Position numbers and translations under genes: made by a program. From positions 2,894,501 to 2,958,500 of the forward strand of contig NZ_CP146275.1 in the NCBI RefSeq assembly GCF_037044555.1: a stretch of DNA of 64,000 bases, read 5' to 3'. How positions within the stretch are numbered: the stretch's first letter is position 1; every line of letters starts with the position of its first letter. The notes below the pieces were generated by a model. It had not been told where the DNA came from and ran no database searches. It saw nothing but the letters and a program-made list of their open reading frames with translations. The DNA is from Pelagibacterium nitratireducens (lineage in GTDB: Bacteria; Pseudomonadota; Alphaproteobacteria; Rhizobiales; Devosiaceae). Below, in pieces: positions 8,792 through 17,150 of this stretch.

Positions 8792-10444
8792 TCAGGCTTT
8801 GGACAGAGTCAGCGAGATGGCGGCCGGATCGAAACCGGCCCCGCATTCGATAAAGGCGAAACCATTGCCCTCAAGCTTGAGCGTCTTTCCCTCGAACGTG
8901 GCACCGTTCGAGAGGCCGGCCATGGTGGCCAGATTGGGCAGTCCCTTGATCGACAGCGTGTGTGGCAGGGCCGAAAGATTGAAGACGCAGACCAGTGCAT
9001 CCTGGCCGCTCTGTCGCGAAAAGCCGAGGATGGGGTCCTTGACGTCGTAAAAGGTGATCTCGCCGTCGATGAGCGCGGGGTTGTCCTTACGGTATTTCAG
9101 AATGGCGCGGTAATAGTGCAGCAGCGACGCCGGGTCGGCTTCGAGCGCGGCAACGTTGCGCTTGAAATGCGGGGCCTTGACCGGCAGCCAGGGTTTGACT
9201 TCGGAAAACCCGGCATTGGGTTCGTCGGTCCACGGCATGGGGGTCCGGCAGCCGTCACGGCCCTTGTTGTCCGGCCAGAAGCGCAGGCCCGGCGGATCGG
9301 TCAGCTCGGAATATTCCAGTTCGGCCTCGGGCAGCCCGAGTTCTTCGCCCTGATAGATACAGACCGAGCCCTTGAGCGACAGCAAAAGGGCGGCAGACAA
9401 CCGCCCGAGTGAACCGGGGGTGACCGCATGGGCTTCCCAGCGGCTGATGTGCCGGTTCACGTCGTGGTTGGAAAAACTCCAGCACGGCCAGCCGTCAGGC
9501 GCGCCCTTGAAGAATTTTTCGACCCGTGAGCGGAAATGGCGCGGCGTGAACGTTGGGCCGAGCATGTCGAACGAGTAGCACATGTGCAAAAGGTCGTCGC
9601 CGGCGGTATAGGCCGCCATGATCTCGATAGCCCGGTGAGCCTCGCCCACCTCCCCGACCGTCGTCGTGCCGGGGAATTCGTCGAGCAAGGCCCGAACGCG
9701 CTTGAGAAAGCCTATATTTTCCGGCCGGTTCTTGGAGAATTTATGGAACTGCATGCCGTAGGGATCGGCTTCGAGCGGGGTTTCCTTTTCCCGGGGCGCA
9801 GGCGGGTTGGACCGCAGTTTCCTGTCGTGGAAATAGTAGTTCACCGTGTCGAAGCGGAAGCCGTCGACACCGCGCTCGAGCCAGAAGCGCATGGCGGCGA
9901 GCACCGCGTCCTGCACGTCGGGGTTGTGGAAATTGAGGTCGGGCTGGGCGATGAGGAAATTGTGCAGGTAGTACTGCTTGCGCGTGCCGTTCCATTCCCA
10001 GGCCGGTCCACCGAACACCGAGGGCCAGTTGTTGGGCGGGGTGCCGTCTTCATCGGGATCGACCCAGACGTACCAGTCCGAGCGCGGATTGGTGCGCGAG
10101 GATTTGGATTCGATGAACCATGGATGCTTGTCTGAAGTGTGGCTCATCACCTGATCGATCACCACCTTGAGGCCAAGTTCATGGGCCTTTTCGATCAGCG
10201 CGTCGAAATCGGCCAGAGAGCCGAAAAGCGGATCGATGTCGGTGTAGTTGGAAACGTCGTAACCCATATCGGCCATGGGCGATGTGAAGATCGGGGACAG
10301 CCAGATCGCATCCACGCCGAGCGAAGCGACATGCTCGAGCCTGTCGAGAATACCGCGAAGGTCGCCGACCCCATCGCCATTGCTGTCCTGAAAGGAGCGC
10401 GGGTAAATCTGGTAGATCACCCCGCCGCGCCACCACTCACTCAT
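8792..10444 (-). CDS. GH13 alpha-glucosidase / oligo-1,6-glucosidase type
   Basis: 550 residues. It begins WWRGGVIYQIYPRSFQDSNGDGVGDLRGI, the GH13 alpha-glucosidase N-terminus, with the Asn-Gly-Asp-Gly calcium-type loop at 22-25. Catalytic residues are the nucleophile D199 in DGFRFDTVN, the acid E265 in TVGEVGEAH and D328 in FSNHDVNR. It hydrolyses alpha-glucosides such as sucrose, maltose or isomaltose in the cytoplasm. It resembles rhizobial AglA, but no agl ABC transporter lies next to it. It is divergent from the cupin gene, and the 105-base gap holds an inverted repeat that could serve both. Confidence 0.94.
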   Translation of the reverse strand: MSEWWRGGVIYQIYPRSFQDSNGDGVGDLRGILDRLEHVASLGVDAIWLSPIFTSPMADMGYDVSNYTDIDPLFGSLADFDALIEKAHELGLKVVIDQVMSHTSDKHPWFIESKSSRTNPRSDWYVWVDPDEDGTPPNNWPSVFGGPAWEWNGTRKQYYLHNFLIAQPDLNFHNPDVQDAVLAAMRFWLERGVDGFRFDTVNYYFHDRKLRSNPPAPREKETPLEADPYGMQFHKFSKNRPENIGFLKRVRALLDEFPGTTTVGEVGEAHRAIEIMAAYTAGDDLLHMCYSFDMLGPTFTPRHFRSRVEKFFKGAPDGWPCWSFSNHDVNRHISRWEAHAVTPGSLGRLSAALLLSLKGSVCIYQGEELGLPEAELEYSELTDPPGLRFWPDNKGRDGCRTPMPWTDEPNAGFSEVKPWLPVKAPHFKRNVAALEADPASLLHYYRAILKYRKDNPALIDGEITFYDVKDPILGFSRQSGQDALVCVFNLSALPHTLSIKGLPNLATMAGLSNGATFEGKTLKLEGNGFAFIECGAGFDPAAISLTLSKA

Positions 10445-10510
10445 ATGATATTCTCCGTATCAATCATTAAGGCCGTCGGTTTCCGGCAACGGGCGACGTC
10501 CTTGAAAAGT

Positions 10511-10529
10511 TGCACCGCGCGGCGGTGCA
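10511..10529. promoter_or_regulatory. 8-bp inverted repeat in the divergent alpha-glucosidase/cupin region
   Basis: TGCACCGC and GCGGTGCA are perfect arms separated by three bases, ending about 20 bases before the cupin ATG and just ahead of its AAGGAG ribosome site. It could be an operator, or a hairpin in the cupin leader RNA. No regulator gene is adjacent. Confidence 0.4.
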
Positions 10530-10549
10530 CAAACAAGGAGAGTTTAAGC

Positions 10550-10900
10550 ATGCCTCATATTCTCAGAGCGGCGGACCGTCCCGAGGGGGCGACCAGAACG
10601 ATCAAGTTCGAGGGTGGCGATTATGGAACCGACATTTCGTTTTTTGCAGTGGTCGCGGAACCGGGCAAGCGGGTGGGACTGCATATTCACCCCTATTCCG
10701 AGACCTGGATGGTGCAGGAAGGCACCGTGCGCTTTGCTGCGGGAAACCAGACCGTTGAGGCCGGACCCGGCGACATCATGGTGGTCGAACCCGAGACACC
10801 GCACGGGTTCGAAAATATCGGCGATAGTGTGCTCAAGATGATGTGCATCCACGATGGAGCACGCATCACCCAGACTTTTCTCGATCCGGACGATGCCTGA
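10550..10900 (+). CDS. small single-domain cupin
   Basis: 116 residues forming one double-stranded beta-helix. Motif 1 appears as GLHIHPYSETWMVQEG, with the two His and Glu expected to bind a metal. Motif 2 appears as PGDIMVVEPETPHGFENIG, with the last His. Such proteins range from sugar isomerase-like enzymes to ligand sensors; the role is unknown here. The ATG is chosen because AAGGAG lies nine bases upstream and MPHILRAADRPEG starts a compact domain. It is divergent from the alpha-glucosidase, which hints at sugar-related use but proves nothing. Confidence 0.85.
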   Translation: MPHILRAADRPEGATRTIKFEGGDYGTDISFFAVVAEPGKRVGLHIHPYSETWMVQEGTVRFAAGNQTVEAGPGDIMVVEPETPHGFENIGDSVLKMMCIHDGARITQTFLDPDDA

Positions 10901-10920
10901 CCGGACCAGTTCAAGCGTGG

Positions 10921-11097
10921 TCAGGTCTGGTCGTCGAGACCGGCATCGGGGGCATTCTTGCGGATGGATTCAATGGCACTCTGGGCCGAGGCCTTTGCCT
11001 TGTATCCCTCGGATGCAAACATGACCTCCCCATTGGACGCACGAAAGCGGAACCTGAATTCCCCACCCTTGTCCTTGTAAACTTCGAACTTGTACAT
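10921..11097 (-). CDS. YegP/DUF1508-family small protein
   Basis: 58 residues, a single DUF1508 unit: MYKFEVYKDKGGEFRFRF, then ASEGYKAKASAQSAIESIRKNA. The beta-beta-beta-alpha repeat is common in bacteria, and its biochemical role is unknown. The start is the ATG preceded by GGGAG; a longer reading frame would add 11 unrelated residues. It converges on the cupin gene. Confidence 0.85.
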   Translation of the reverse strand: MYKFEVYKDKGGEFRFRFRASNGEVMFASEGYKAKASAQSAIESIRKNAPDAGLDDQT

Positions 11098-11324
11098 CTT
11101 GTGCTCCCTCGATGGCTGGCGGCGCGACATATAAAGACTTCGCCGCGTCTTTTGCCTACCAGCCTACAATTGCCCAAAACAATTAGACAGGCAAGACGTG
11201 GGACATCTGCCCCTACCCTCTATTATTGCCGCTTCTCACGGGAGCGCTGGACGACGCAAAATAAATATGCACCAATGGGATATGCGTCGGGAAGGCGCAC
11301 ACTGTCATCGCACAAAGAAGGCGT
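11098..11324. promoter_or_regulatory. divergent upstream region of the DUF1508 and ATP-grasp genes
   Basis: A 227-base non-coding stretch serves two divergent genes. The only structure I see is an inverted repeat, CGACGCA at 11252-11258 and TGCGTCG at 11283-11289, with AT-rich sequence between the arms. It ends 35 bases before the ATP-grasp ATG and could be a regulator site or part of the promoter. No clear -35/-10 pair can be assigned by eye. Confidence 0.35.
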
Positions 11325-12746
11325 ATGAGCGAAGCAAAGTATTTTGACGAAATGCTCAATGCGGATGGCTCGATCCGCGAACCTTACCGCATATTGGGTG
11401 AGTGGCTGGACGGCCAGCCCAAACAAGCGCTCAAGCAATTATCGCAGGATGCGGAGACCATTTTCCGCCGGCTGGGCATTACTTTTGCGGTCTATGGTTC
11501 AAACGAGTCGACCGAGCGGCTGATTCCGTTCGATGTGATTCCCAGGGTGATTGCAGCGCAGGAATGGCGCCGGCTGGAAAAGGGAATCGAGCAGCGCGTC
11601 AAGGCGCTGAACATGTTCCTGTGGGACCTCTATCACAACCAGGACATCATCCGGGCCGGGCGTGTTCCCGAAAAGCTGATCATCCAGAATGAGGCCTTCT
11701 GCCCGCAGATGATGGGCCTCAACCCGCCCAAGGGGATCTATTCCCATATCATCGGCGTCGACATCGTGCGGACCGGACCTGACGATTTTTATGTGCTCGA
11801 GGACAATCTGCGCACGCCTTCAGGGGTTTCCTACATGCTGGAAGACCGCGAGGCGATGATGCATCTGGTCCCCGATCTCTTCCATAAGCTCAAGGTCGCG
11901 CCGGTCGAGACCTATCCGGAAAACCTTCGCCGCACCATGGAAAGCGTTGCTCCGGACAATTGTTCGGGCAATCCCAACCTCGTGGTCCTGACGCCGGGAA
12001 TCTACAATTCTGCCTATTTCGAACATTCGTTCCTGGCCGACCAGATGGGCGCCACCCTGTGCGAAGGGCAGGACCTGTTTGTCGACGGAGGCAAGGTCTA
12101 TATGCGGACCACACTCGGACCGCAGCGGGTCGATGTGATCTACCGGCGTATCGATGACGATTATGTCGACCCCCTGACTTTCAGGGCCGATTCCATGCTC
12201 GGCGTGCCGGGGCTGTTCGATGCTTATAGAGCTGGCAATGTGACGCTGATCAATGCTCCGGGCACAGGCATTGCCGACGACAAGGCGGTCTATACCTACG
12301 TCCCCGAGATCATCGAATTCTATCTTGGCGAAAAGCCGATCCTCAAGAATGTGCCCACCTACAACTGCACCAATGATGGCGAGCGGGCCTATGTGCTTGA
12401 GAATCTCGAGCATCTAGTGGTCAAGGAAGTGCATGGCTCGGGCGGATACGGCATGCTTGTCGGCCCGGCATCGACGAAAAAGCAGCGGGCCGAATTTTCC
12501 GAAAAGATCAAGGCACGGCCGGACAATTACATCGTCCAGCCAACCCTGGCGCTTTCGACCTGCCCAACCTTTGTGAGCAAGGGCATTGCGCCCCGTCATG
12601 TCGATCTGCGCCCTTACGTGCTAGTGGGCGACAAGATCAGGATTACGCCCGGCGGGCTGACGCGCGTTGCTCTCAAGCAAGGGTCTCTGGTGGTCAACTC
12701 CTCGCAGGGGGGTGGCACCAAGGACACCTGGGTGCTCGAAGAATGA
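11325..12746 (+). CDS. circularly permuted type 2 ATP-grasp protein
   Basis: 473 residues, the usual length for this DUF404/DUF407 family. Typical stretches are YDEMLNADGSIREPYR-like at the start, the NPPKGIYSHIIGVDIVR segment, VLEDNLRTPSGVSYMLEDR, and HLVVKEVHGSGGYGMLVGP near the C-terminus, where nucleotide and metal are bound. The family is predicted to join a carboxylate to an amine at the expense of ATP, making a peptide or isopeptide product not yet identified. Its gene overlaps the alpha-E gene by four bases (ATGA), and the transglutaminase-like gene follows, the order of a widely conserved triad. Confidence 0.93.
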   Translation: MSEAKYFDEMLNADGSIREPYRILGEWLDGQPKQALKQLSQDAETIFRRLGITFAVYGSNESTERLIPFDVIPRVIAAQEWRRLEKGIEQRVKALNMFLWDLYHNQDIIRAGRVPEKLIIQNEAFCPQMMGLNPPKGIYSHIIGVDIVRTGPDDFYVLEDNLRTPSGVSYMLEDREAMMHLVPDLFHKLKVAPVETYPENLRRTMESVAPDNCSGNPNLVVLTPGIYNSAYFEHSFLADQMGATLCEGQDLFVDGGKVYMRTTLGPQRVDVIYRRIDDDYVDPLTFRADSMLGVPGLFDAYRAGNVTLINAPGTGIADDKAVYTYVPEIIEFYLGEKPILKNVPTYNCTNDGERAYVLENLEHLVVKEVHGSGGYGMLVGPASTKKQRAEFSEKIKARPDNYIVQPTLALSTCPTFVSKGIAPRHVDLRPYVLVGDKIRITPGGLTRVALKQGSLVVNSSQGGGTKDTWVLEE

Positions 12747-13690
12747 TGCTGGGCCGTTCTGCTGCAAATCTGTTCTGGATGTCACGCTATGTGGAGCGGG
12801 CCGAAAACATGGCCCGGCTGCTTGAAGTCGGCTACCGCATGAGTCTGACCGAACGGAGTGAAGACGGCTCGAGCGAATATCTGCTCTCCATGCTTCAGGC
12901 CGCAGAGGCCGAAGAGGCCTTCAAGGAAAAGCACGAGACCGTCGATATAGCCAGCGTCGCCCATTTCATGCTGTTTGATACCGACAATCCCTCGTCGGTG
13001 AAATCGTGCCTGTTCAACGCGCGAACCAACGCCAAGTCGGTGCGCACCGAAATCACCACCGACATGTGGGAGAGCCTTAACGGCACCTGGCTGGAATTTT
13101 CGCAGGTCCAGCCCCGTTATGTGCTCGGCAACAAGCTTCCCAGTTTCCTGCAATCGGTCAAGCAGGGTTCAAACCAGTTTCGGGGCGCCCTTCTGGGCAC
13201 CCTGATGCGCACCGACGGCTTTGCCTTTGCGCAGACGGGCGGTTTTATCGAGCGGGCCGACAACACGGCGCGAATTCTGGACGTCAAATATTACGTTCTG
13301 TTGCCACGCTCTTCGATGGTGGGTGGCGACGTTGATATCCAGCAATGGACGATGATCCTGCGCGCGGCTTCGGCCCATCGCGCTTATCGCCATATCTATC
13401 ACGACCGCTACAAGGCCTGGAATATTTCCGATTTCCTAATTTTCCGGAAGGAGATGCCCCGGTCCCTTGCCTTTTGCTGCACCTCGGTGACGGCCATGCT
13501 GGGCATGCTCGAGCAGATTTACGGGGAGCCGTCGGGCTGTCACGACGAGGCGATCAAGATGGCGCAGTTCCTGACAGCGGGGGACATGAGCAAGGTTTTC
13601 GACCAGGGGTTGCACGAATATCTGACCGGCTTCATGGCGGCCAACAACCAGCTCACCAACGCGATTTCGGAGAGTTATAATTTCTACTGA
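12743..13690 (+). CDS. alpha-E domain protein
   Basis: 315 residues, almost wholly alpha-helical. It begins MMLGRSAANLFWMSRYVERAENMARLLEVGYRMSL, a recognisable alpha-E start, and has SLNGTWLEFSQ and FIERADNTARILDVKYY further on. It always travels with ATP-grasp and transglutaminase-like partners and is thought to assist the predicted peptide-forming reaction; no activity is established. Start and upstream stop overlap as ATGA, which implies translational coupling with the ATP-grasp gene. Confidence 0.93.
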   Translation: MMLGRSAANLFWMSRYVERAENMARLLEVGYRMSLTERSEDGSSEYLLSMLQAAEAEEAFKEKHETVDIASVAHFMLFDTDNPSSVKSCLFNARTNAKSVRTEITTDMWESLNGTWLEFSQVQPRYVLGNKLPSFLQSVKQGSNQFRGALLGTLMRTDGFAFAQTGGFIERADNTARILDVKYYVLLPRSSMVGGDVDIQQWTMILRAASAHRAYRHIYHDRYKAWNISDFLIFRKEMPRSLAFCCTSVTAMLGMLEQIYGEPSGCHDEAIKMAQFLTAGDMSKVFDQGLHEYLTGFMAANNQLTNAISESYNFY

Positions 13691-13703
13691 GACGAGCGGA
13701 CCC

Positions 13704-14516
13704 ATGCGCATATCGATACGCCACGAATTTCGCTTTGCAACCAGCGAGGCTCTGCCGCACGCCGTTCAACATCTGCTTTTGACGCCCATCGAGACCGCCT
13801 CGCAATCGGTTGTCGAGTGGTCCATCAAAATGGACGGGATCGACGCATCCGCAAGCTTTACCGATGCGTTCGGCAACACTGCCCATCTTGTCAGCCAGCA
13901 TCGCCCCGAAAAAGACCTCTTCATCTCGGTTTCCGGTGTTGTGGAGACCAGCGACACCCATGGGATGATCGGGCGGGTGGCCGGTGGCCCGAATTTGGCG
14001 CTGTTCAAGCGCTTCACGGCCCAGACACGACCCAATGGCAATTTGGTCAACCGGATGAAAGCGCATGCCAAGGCCGGCATGAGCCGGGTCGAACTGTTGC
14101 ACTGGCTGATGAACCGGTTGCATGAAGCCCGCGAGACGGCGCCTGAGGACGATGAGGATGCGCCCGAGATCGTGGCCGAAGACCATGCGCATGTGTTCGT
14201 TGCCGCCGCACGCGGCATGGACATTCCCGCGCGGTTCGTGACCGGCTATGTTTTGGGCGAAGATGACGAGCCGGCGCGGCTGCACGCCTGGGCCGAAGCC
14301 TGGGATGACGGGCTGGGCTGGATCGGGTTCGACCCTTCGGTCGATTTGTGCCCGACCGCTGGATATGTGAGGATTGCCTGCGGGCTCGATGCGGAAACGA
14401 CGGCGCCAGTCAGGCTGGCACCGGAGCTGGAGCGGCAGGCCGAGGATACGATCCGGGTGGCCCAGGTCATGATGAACCAGCAGCAGCAACAGCAGTCAGG
14501 CGCCCAGGAGCAATAG
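13704..14516 (+). CDS. transglutaminase-like protein lacking the catalytic Cys
   Basis: 270 residues. An N-terminal Bact_transglu_N beta domain (about 1-80, RISIRHEFRFATSEALPHAV) precedes the papain-like core. His194 (LHAWAEAW) and Asp210 (IGFDPS) of the triad are present. The position normally occupied by Cys in a CQDHAH-type motif is Ala158 (gcc, 14175-14177) in AEDHAHVFVAAARGMDIPAR. The rest of the fold is intact, so this is a catalytic-site change, not a decaying gene. It lies 13 bases after the alpha-E gene. The last 21 bases overlap the convergent AEC permease gene. It ends in a Gln-rich tail. Confidence 0.92.
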   Translation: MRISIRHEFRFATSEALPHAVQHLLLTPIETASQSVVEWSIKMDGIDASASFTDAFGNTAHLVSQHRPEKDLFISVSGVVETSDTHGMIGRVAGGPNLALFKRFTAQTRPNGNLVNRMKAHAKAGMSRVELLHWLMNRLHEARETAPEDDEDAPEIVAEDHAHVFVAAARGMDIPARFVTGYVLGEDDEPARLHAWAEAWDDGLGWIGFDPSVDLCPTAGYVRIACGLDAETTAPVRLAPELERQAEDTIRVAQVMMNQQQQQQSGAQEQ

Positions 14517-15431
14517 CCAGCCGGTGATTGTGAAGACCGAAAGGACGGTCGAGAGCAGGATCGTATTGGCGGCAACGTCCATGGCGCGATTGTAATAGGT
14601 CGCGAAGATATAGACGTTGATGCCGGCGGGCATGGCGGCGAGCAGAACCCCATAGCGGGCGATGTGCGGGTCAACACCGAGGATCGGCACCATGACGATC
14701 CACGCGATGGCCGGGTGAACCACCAGCTGCATCGAGGTGGTCATCAAGGCCTGGGTCCATGTTTCCCCGAGCTTATATTCATTGAGGGCGCCGCCGAGAC
14801 CGAACAGGGCGACCGGCATGACCGTTCCGGCCAGCAAAAGCGTGACGTCATCGGCGACCCCGGACAATTGGAGCCCGAAAAGATTGGCTAGAAGCCCCAG
14901 CGCAATGCCGATCAAAATGGGGTTGGCCAATGACTTCCTGAGGCCCTGGAACAGTGCCGTGGAAACCTTGCCGCCGTCGCGGCGCGCCAGTTCCATGACG
15001 AACATGCCAATGGTCATCAGCATCGGCGCATGCAGCCCGATGATGGAATAGACGATCGGCATCGCCTCTTCGCCATAGGCACGCTGCATGATCGGAATGC
15101 CGACCAGAACGGTGTTGGTAAACATCGCCGAAAACCCAACGGCAACCGCTTCGCCGGGTCGGCGCCTGAACACTCTGGCCGCGCCGATAGCGCCCAGCGC
15201 GAGTACCGATATCGCCCCAATATAGAAGGGCCCGATGATCGCGGGATTGAACGCCGTGGAAAAATCGACGTCGATCATCGCCCTGAACAACAGACAAGGT
15301 GTGGCGAAATTGTTGACATAGGCGATGAGCCCGCCAACGCCGGCGCGCGGATAGAATTTAACCCTCACGGCGAGGTATCCGAGCCCGATCAGGATGAAGA
15401 CCGGGGCGATGACGTTAAGAACGGAAAGCAT
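14496..15431 (-). CDS. AEC-family permease (auxin efflux carrier type)
   Basis: 311 residues with about ten membrane spans; MLSVLNVIAPVFILIGLGYL opens the first and LLAAMPAGINVYIFATYYN lies in the C-terminal half, both typical of AEC transporters. Bacterial members export or import small organic acids such as malate or malonate. No partner gene identifies the substrate. The ATG chosen starts directly at the first hydrophobic segment; a longer frame adds 20 doubtful residues. It overlaps the transglutaminase-like gene tail to tail by 21 bases. Confidence 0.9.
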   Translation of the reverse strand: MLSVLNVIAPVFILIGLGYLAVRVKFYPRAGVGGLIAYVNNFATPCLLFRAMIDVDFSTAFNPAIIGPFYIGAISVLALGAIGAARVFRRRPGEAVAVGFSAMFTNTVLVGIPIMQRAYGEEAMPIVYSIIGLHAPMLMTIGMFVMELARRDGGKVSTALFQGLRKSLANPILIGIALGLLANLFGLQLSGVADDVTLLLAGTVMPVALFGLGGALNEYKLGETWTQALMTTSMQLVVHPAIAWIVMVPILGVDPHIARYGVLLAAMPAGINVYIFATYYNRAMDVAANTILLSTVLSVFTITGWLLLLGA

Positions 15432-15551
15432 GCGGAAGGCTTTGGCAAGGCTGGACAAAACTAAAAGACATGGAATGGTCCGGCGCGTCAATCTTTACGC
15501 CGTGGGCGGTTTAAGGCACGGTCTGGGCAATCGATGATGGGAGGAGACGCG

Positions 15552-17045
15552 ATGGGGAGTCATATTCTGGCCATCGATCAGGGCACGACGTCCAGCCGGG
15601 CGCTGGTTTTCGACGCGGCCATGAACGTTGTCGGTCAGGGCCAAAAAGAGTTCGCACAGCATTTTCCCCAAAGCGGTTGGGTTGAGCATGATCCCGAGGA
15701 CATCTGGGAATCGGTGGATTATGCCATCCGAACAGCGTTGAAGCGCGCCGGGCTGTCCGCTGACGATGTTGCCGCCATCGGGATTACCAACCAGCGGGAA
15801 ACCACGCTGGTGTGGGACCGGAAATCCGGCAAGCCAATTTATCGCGCCATCGTCTGGCAGGATCGCCGGACCGCCAGCATCTGCAATCAACTCAAATCGG
15901 CGGGCAAGGAAGCGCTGGTCACTGAAAAGACGGGCTTACTGCTCGATCCTTATTTTTCGGCCACCAAGGTCAAGTGGTTGCTCGACAATGTCGAAGGCGC
16001 GCGGGCGAAAGCTCAGGCGGGGGATTTGGCGTTTGGCACCGTCGATACCTATTTGATCTGGCGCCTGACCGATGGCGCGGTGCACGCGACCGATGCGACC
16101 AATGCCGGGCGCACGCTTTTGTTCGACATCGAAAAGGGCGAATGGGACGATCAATTGCTCGCGCTTTTCGATATCCCCGCTTCCATGCTTCCTGACGTTC
16201 GCGATTGCGACGGCGATTTCGGGCAGACCGATGCATCCATTCTGGGCCGGGCGATCCCCATTCGGGGTGTTGCAGGAGACCAGCATGCCGCCGTGATCGG
16301 GCAGGCCTGTTTTGCGCCCGGCATGATCAAATCGACCTATGGGACGGGATGTTTTGCCGTACTCAACACCGGCGATACGCTGGTGCGGTCGCAGAACCGG
16401 CTGTTGACAACGATCGCCTATCGGATGGGCGGCAAGACAATTTATGCGTTGGAGGGCTCGATCTTTGTGGCCGGGGCCGCCGTGCAGTGGTTACGCGACG
16501 GACTTAAGATCATCGGCAAGGCATCGGACTCCGGGCGGCTGGCAATGGCGGCCGATCCGAAGCAGAACATCTATCTGGTGCCGGCCTTTGTCGGGTTGGG
16601 GGCCCCCTATTGGGATGCGGAGGCGCGCGGTGCCATGTTCGGGCTGACGCGCAATACCGGGCCTGAGGAATTTGCCCGCGCGGCGCTCGAAGCGGTCTGC
16701 TACCAGACCGCAGACCTACTCGATGCCATGCAAAAAGACTGGACCGGCCACGGCGCCGCAACAGTGCTCCGCGTGGATGGCGGTATGGTGCAGTCCGACT
16801 ATACGATGCAGTTTCTCGCCGACATTCTCGATGCGCCGGTCGACAGGCCCCATATGCTCGAGACAACGGTGCTCGGTGCTGCCTGGCTCGCCGGCCAGGC
16901 CATCGGGTTATGGCCGGGACAAGACGAGTTTGCCCGAAGCTGGGCCCGCGAGCATCAGTTCGTGCCCGAAATGGACAGCGCGGTGCGCGAGGAAAAACTG
17001 GCCGGTTGGCGCGATGCCGTGAGCCGCACATTGTCCGGGCGATGA
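15552..17045 (+). CDS. glpK: glycerol kinase
   Basis: 497 residues, in line with the 500-residue family. [17 protein letters not shown] is the first phosphate motif, [17 protein letters not shown] follow, and [12 protein letters not shown] and [12 protein letters not shown] are the second-lobe motifs. It phosphorylates glycerol to sn-glycerol-3-phosphate in the cytoplasm. The ATG at the chosen start has GGAGG at a good distance; the ATG six codons earlier does not. No glpF, glpD or ugp genes are next to it, so it stands alone on this stretch. Confidence 0.96.
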   Translation: MGSHILAIDQGTTSSRALVFDAAMNVVGQGQKEFAQHFPQSGWVEHDPEDIWESVDYAIRTALKRAGLSADDVAAIGITNQRETTLVWDRKSGKPIYRAIVWQDRRTASICNQLKSAGKEALVTEKTGLLLDPYFSATKVKWLLDNVEGARAKAQAGDLAFGTVDTYLIWRLTDGAVHATDATNAGRTLLFDIEKGEWDDQLLALFDIPASMLPDVRDCDGDFGQTDASILGRAIPIRGVAGDQHAAVIGQACFAPGMIKSTYGTGCFAVLNTGDTLVRSQNRLLTTIAYRMGGKTIYALEGSIFVAGAAVQWLRDGLKIIGKASDSGRLAMAADPKQNIYLVPAFVGLGAPYWDAEARGAMFGLTRNTGPEEFARAALEAVCYQTADLLDAMQKDWTGHGAATVLRVDGGMVQSDYTMQFLADILDAPVDRPHMLETTVLGAAWLAGQAIGLWPGQDEFARSWAREHQFVPEMDSAVREEKLAGWRDAVSRTLSGR

Positions 17046-17150
17046 AGCCCAACCCACCTGCCTGAAAAAGAATACCGAATTGATTCTGACCGCTTTCCAA
17101 CCAAGGGTGGCATCGAATAGAGTGCGCCGTGGACCGAGCGGAGGGTGCAT

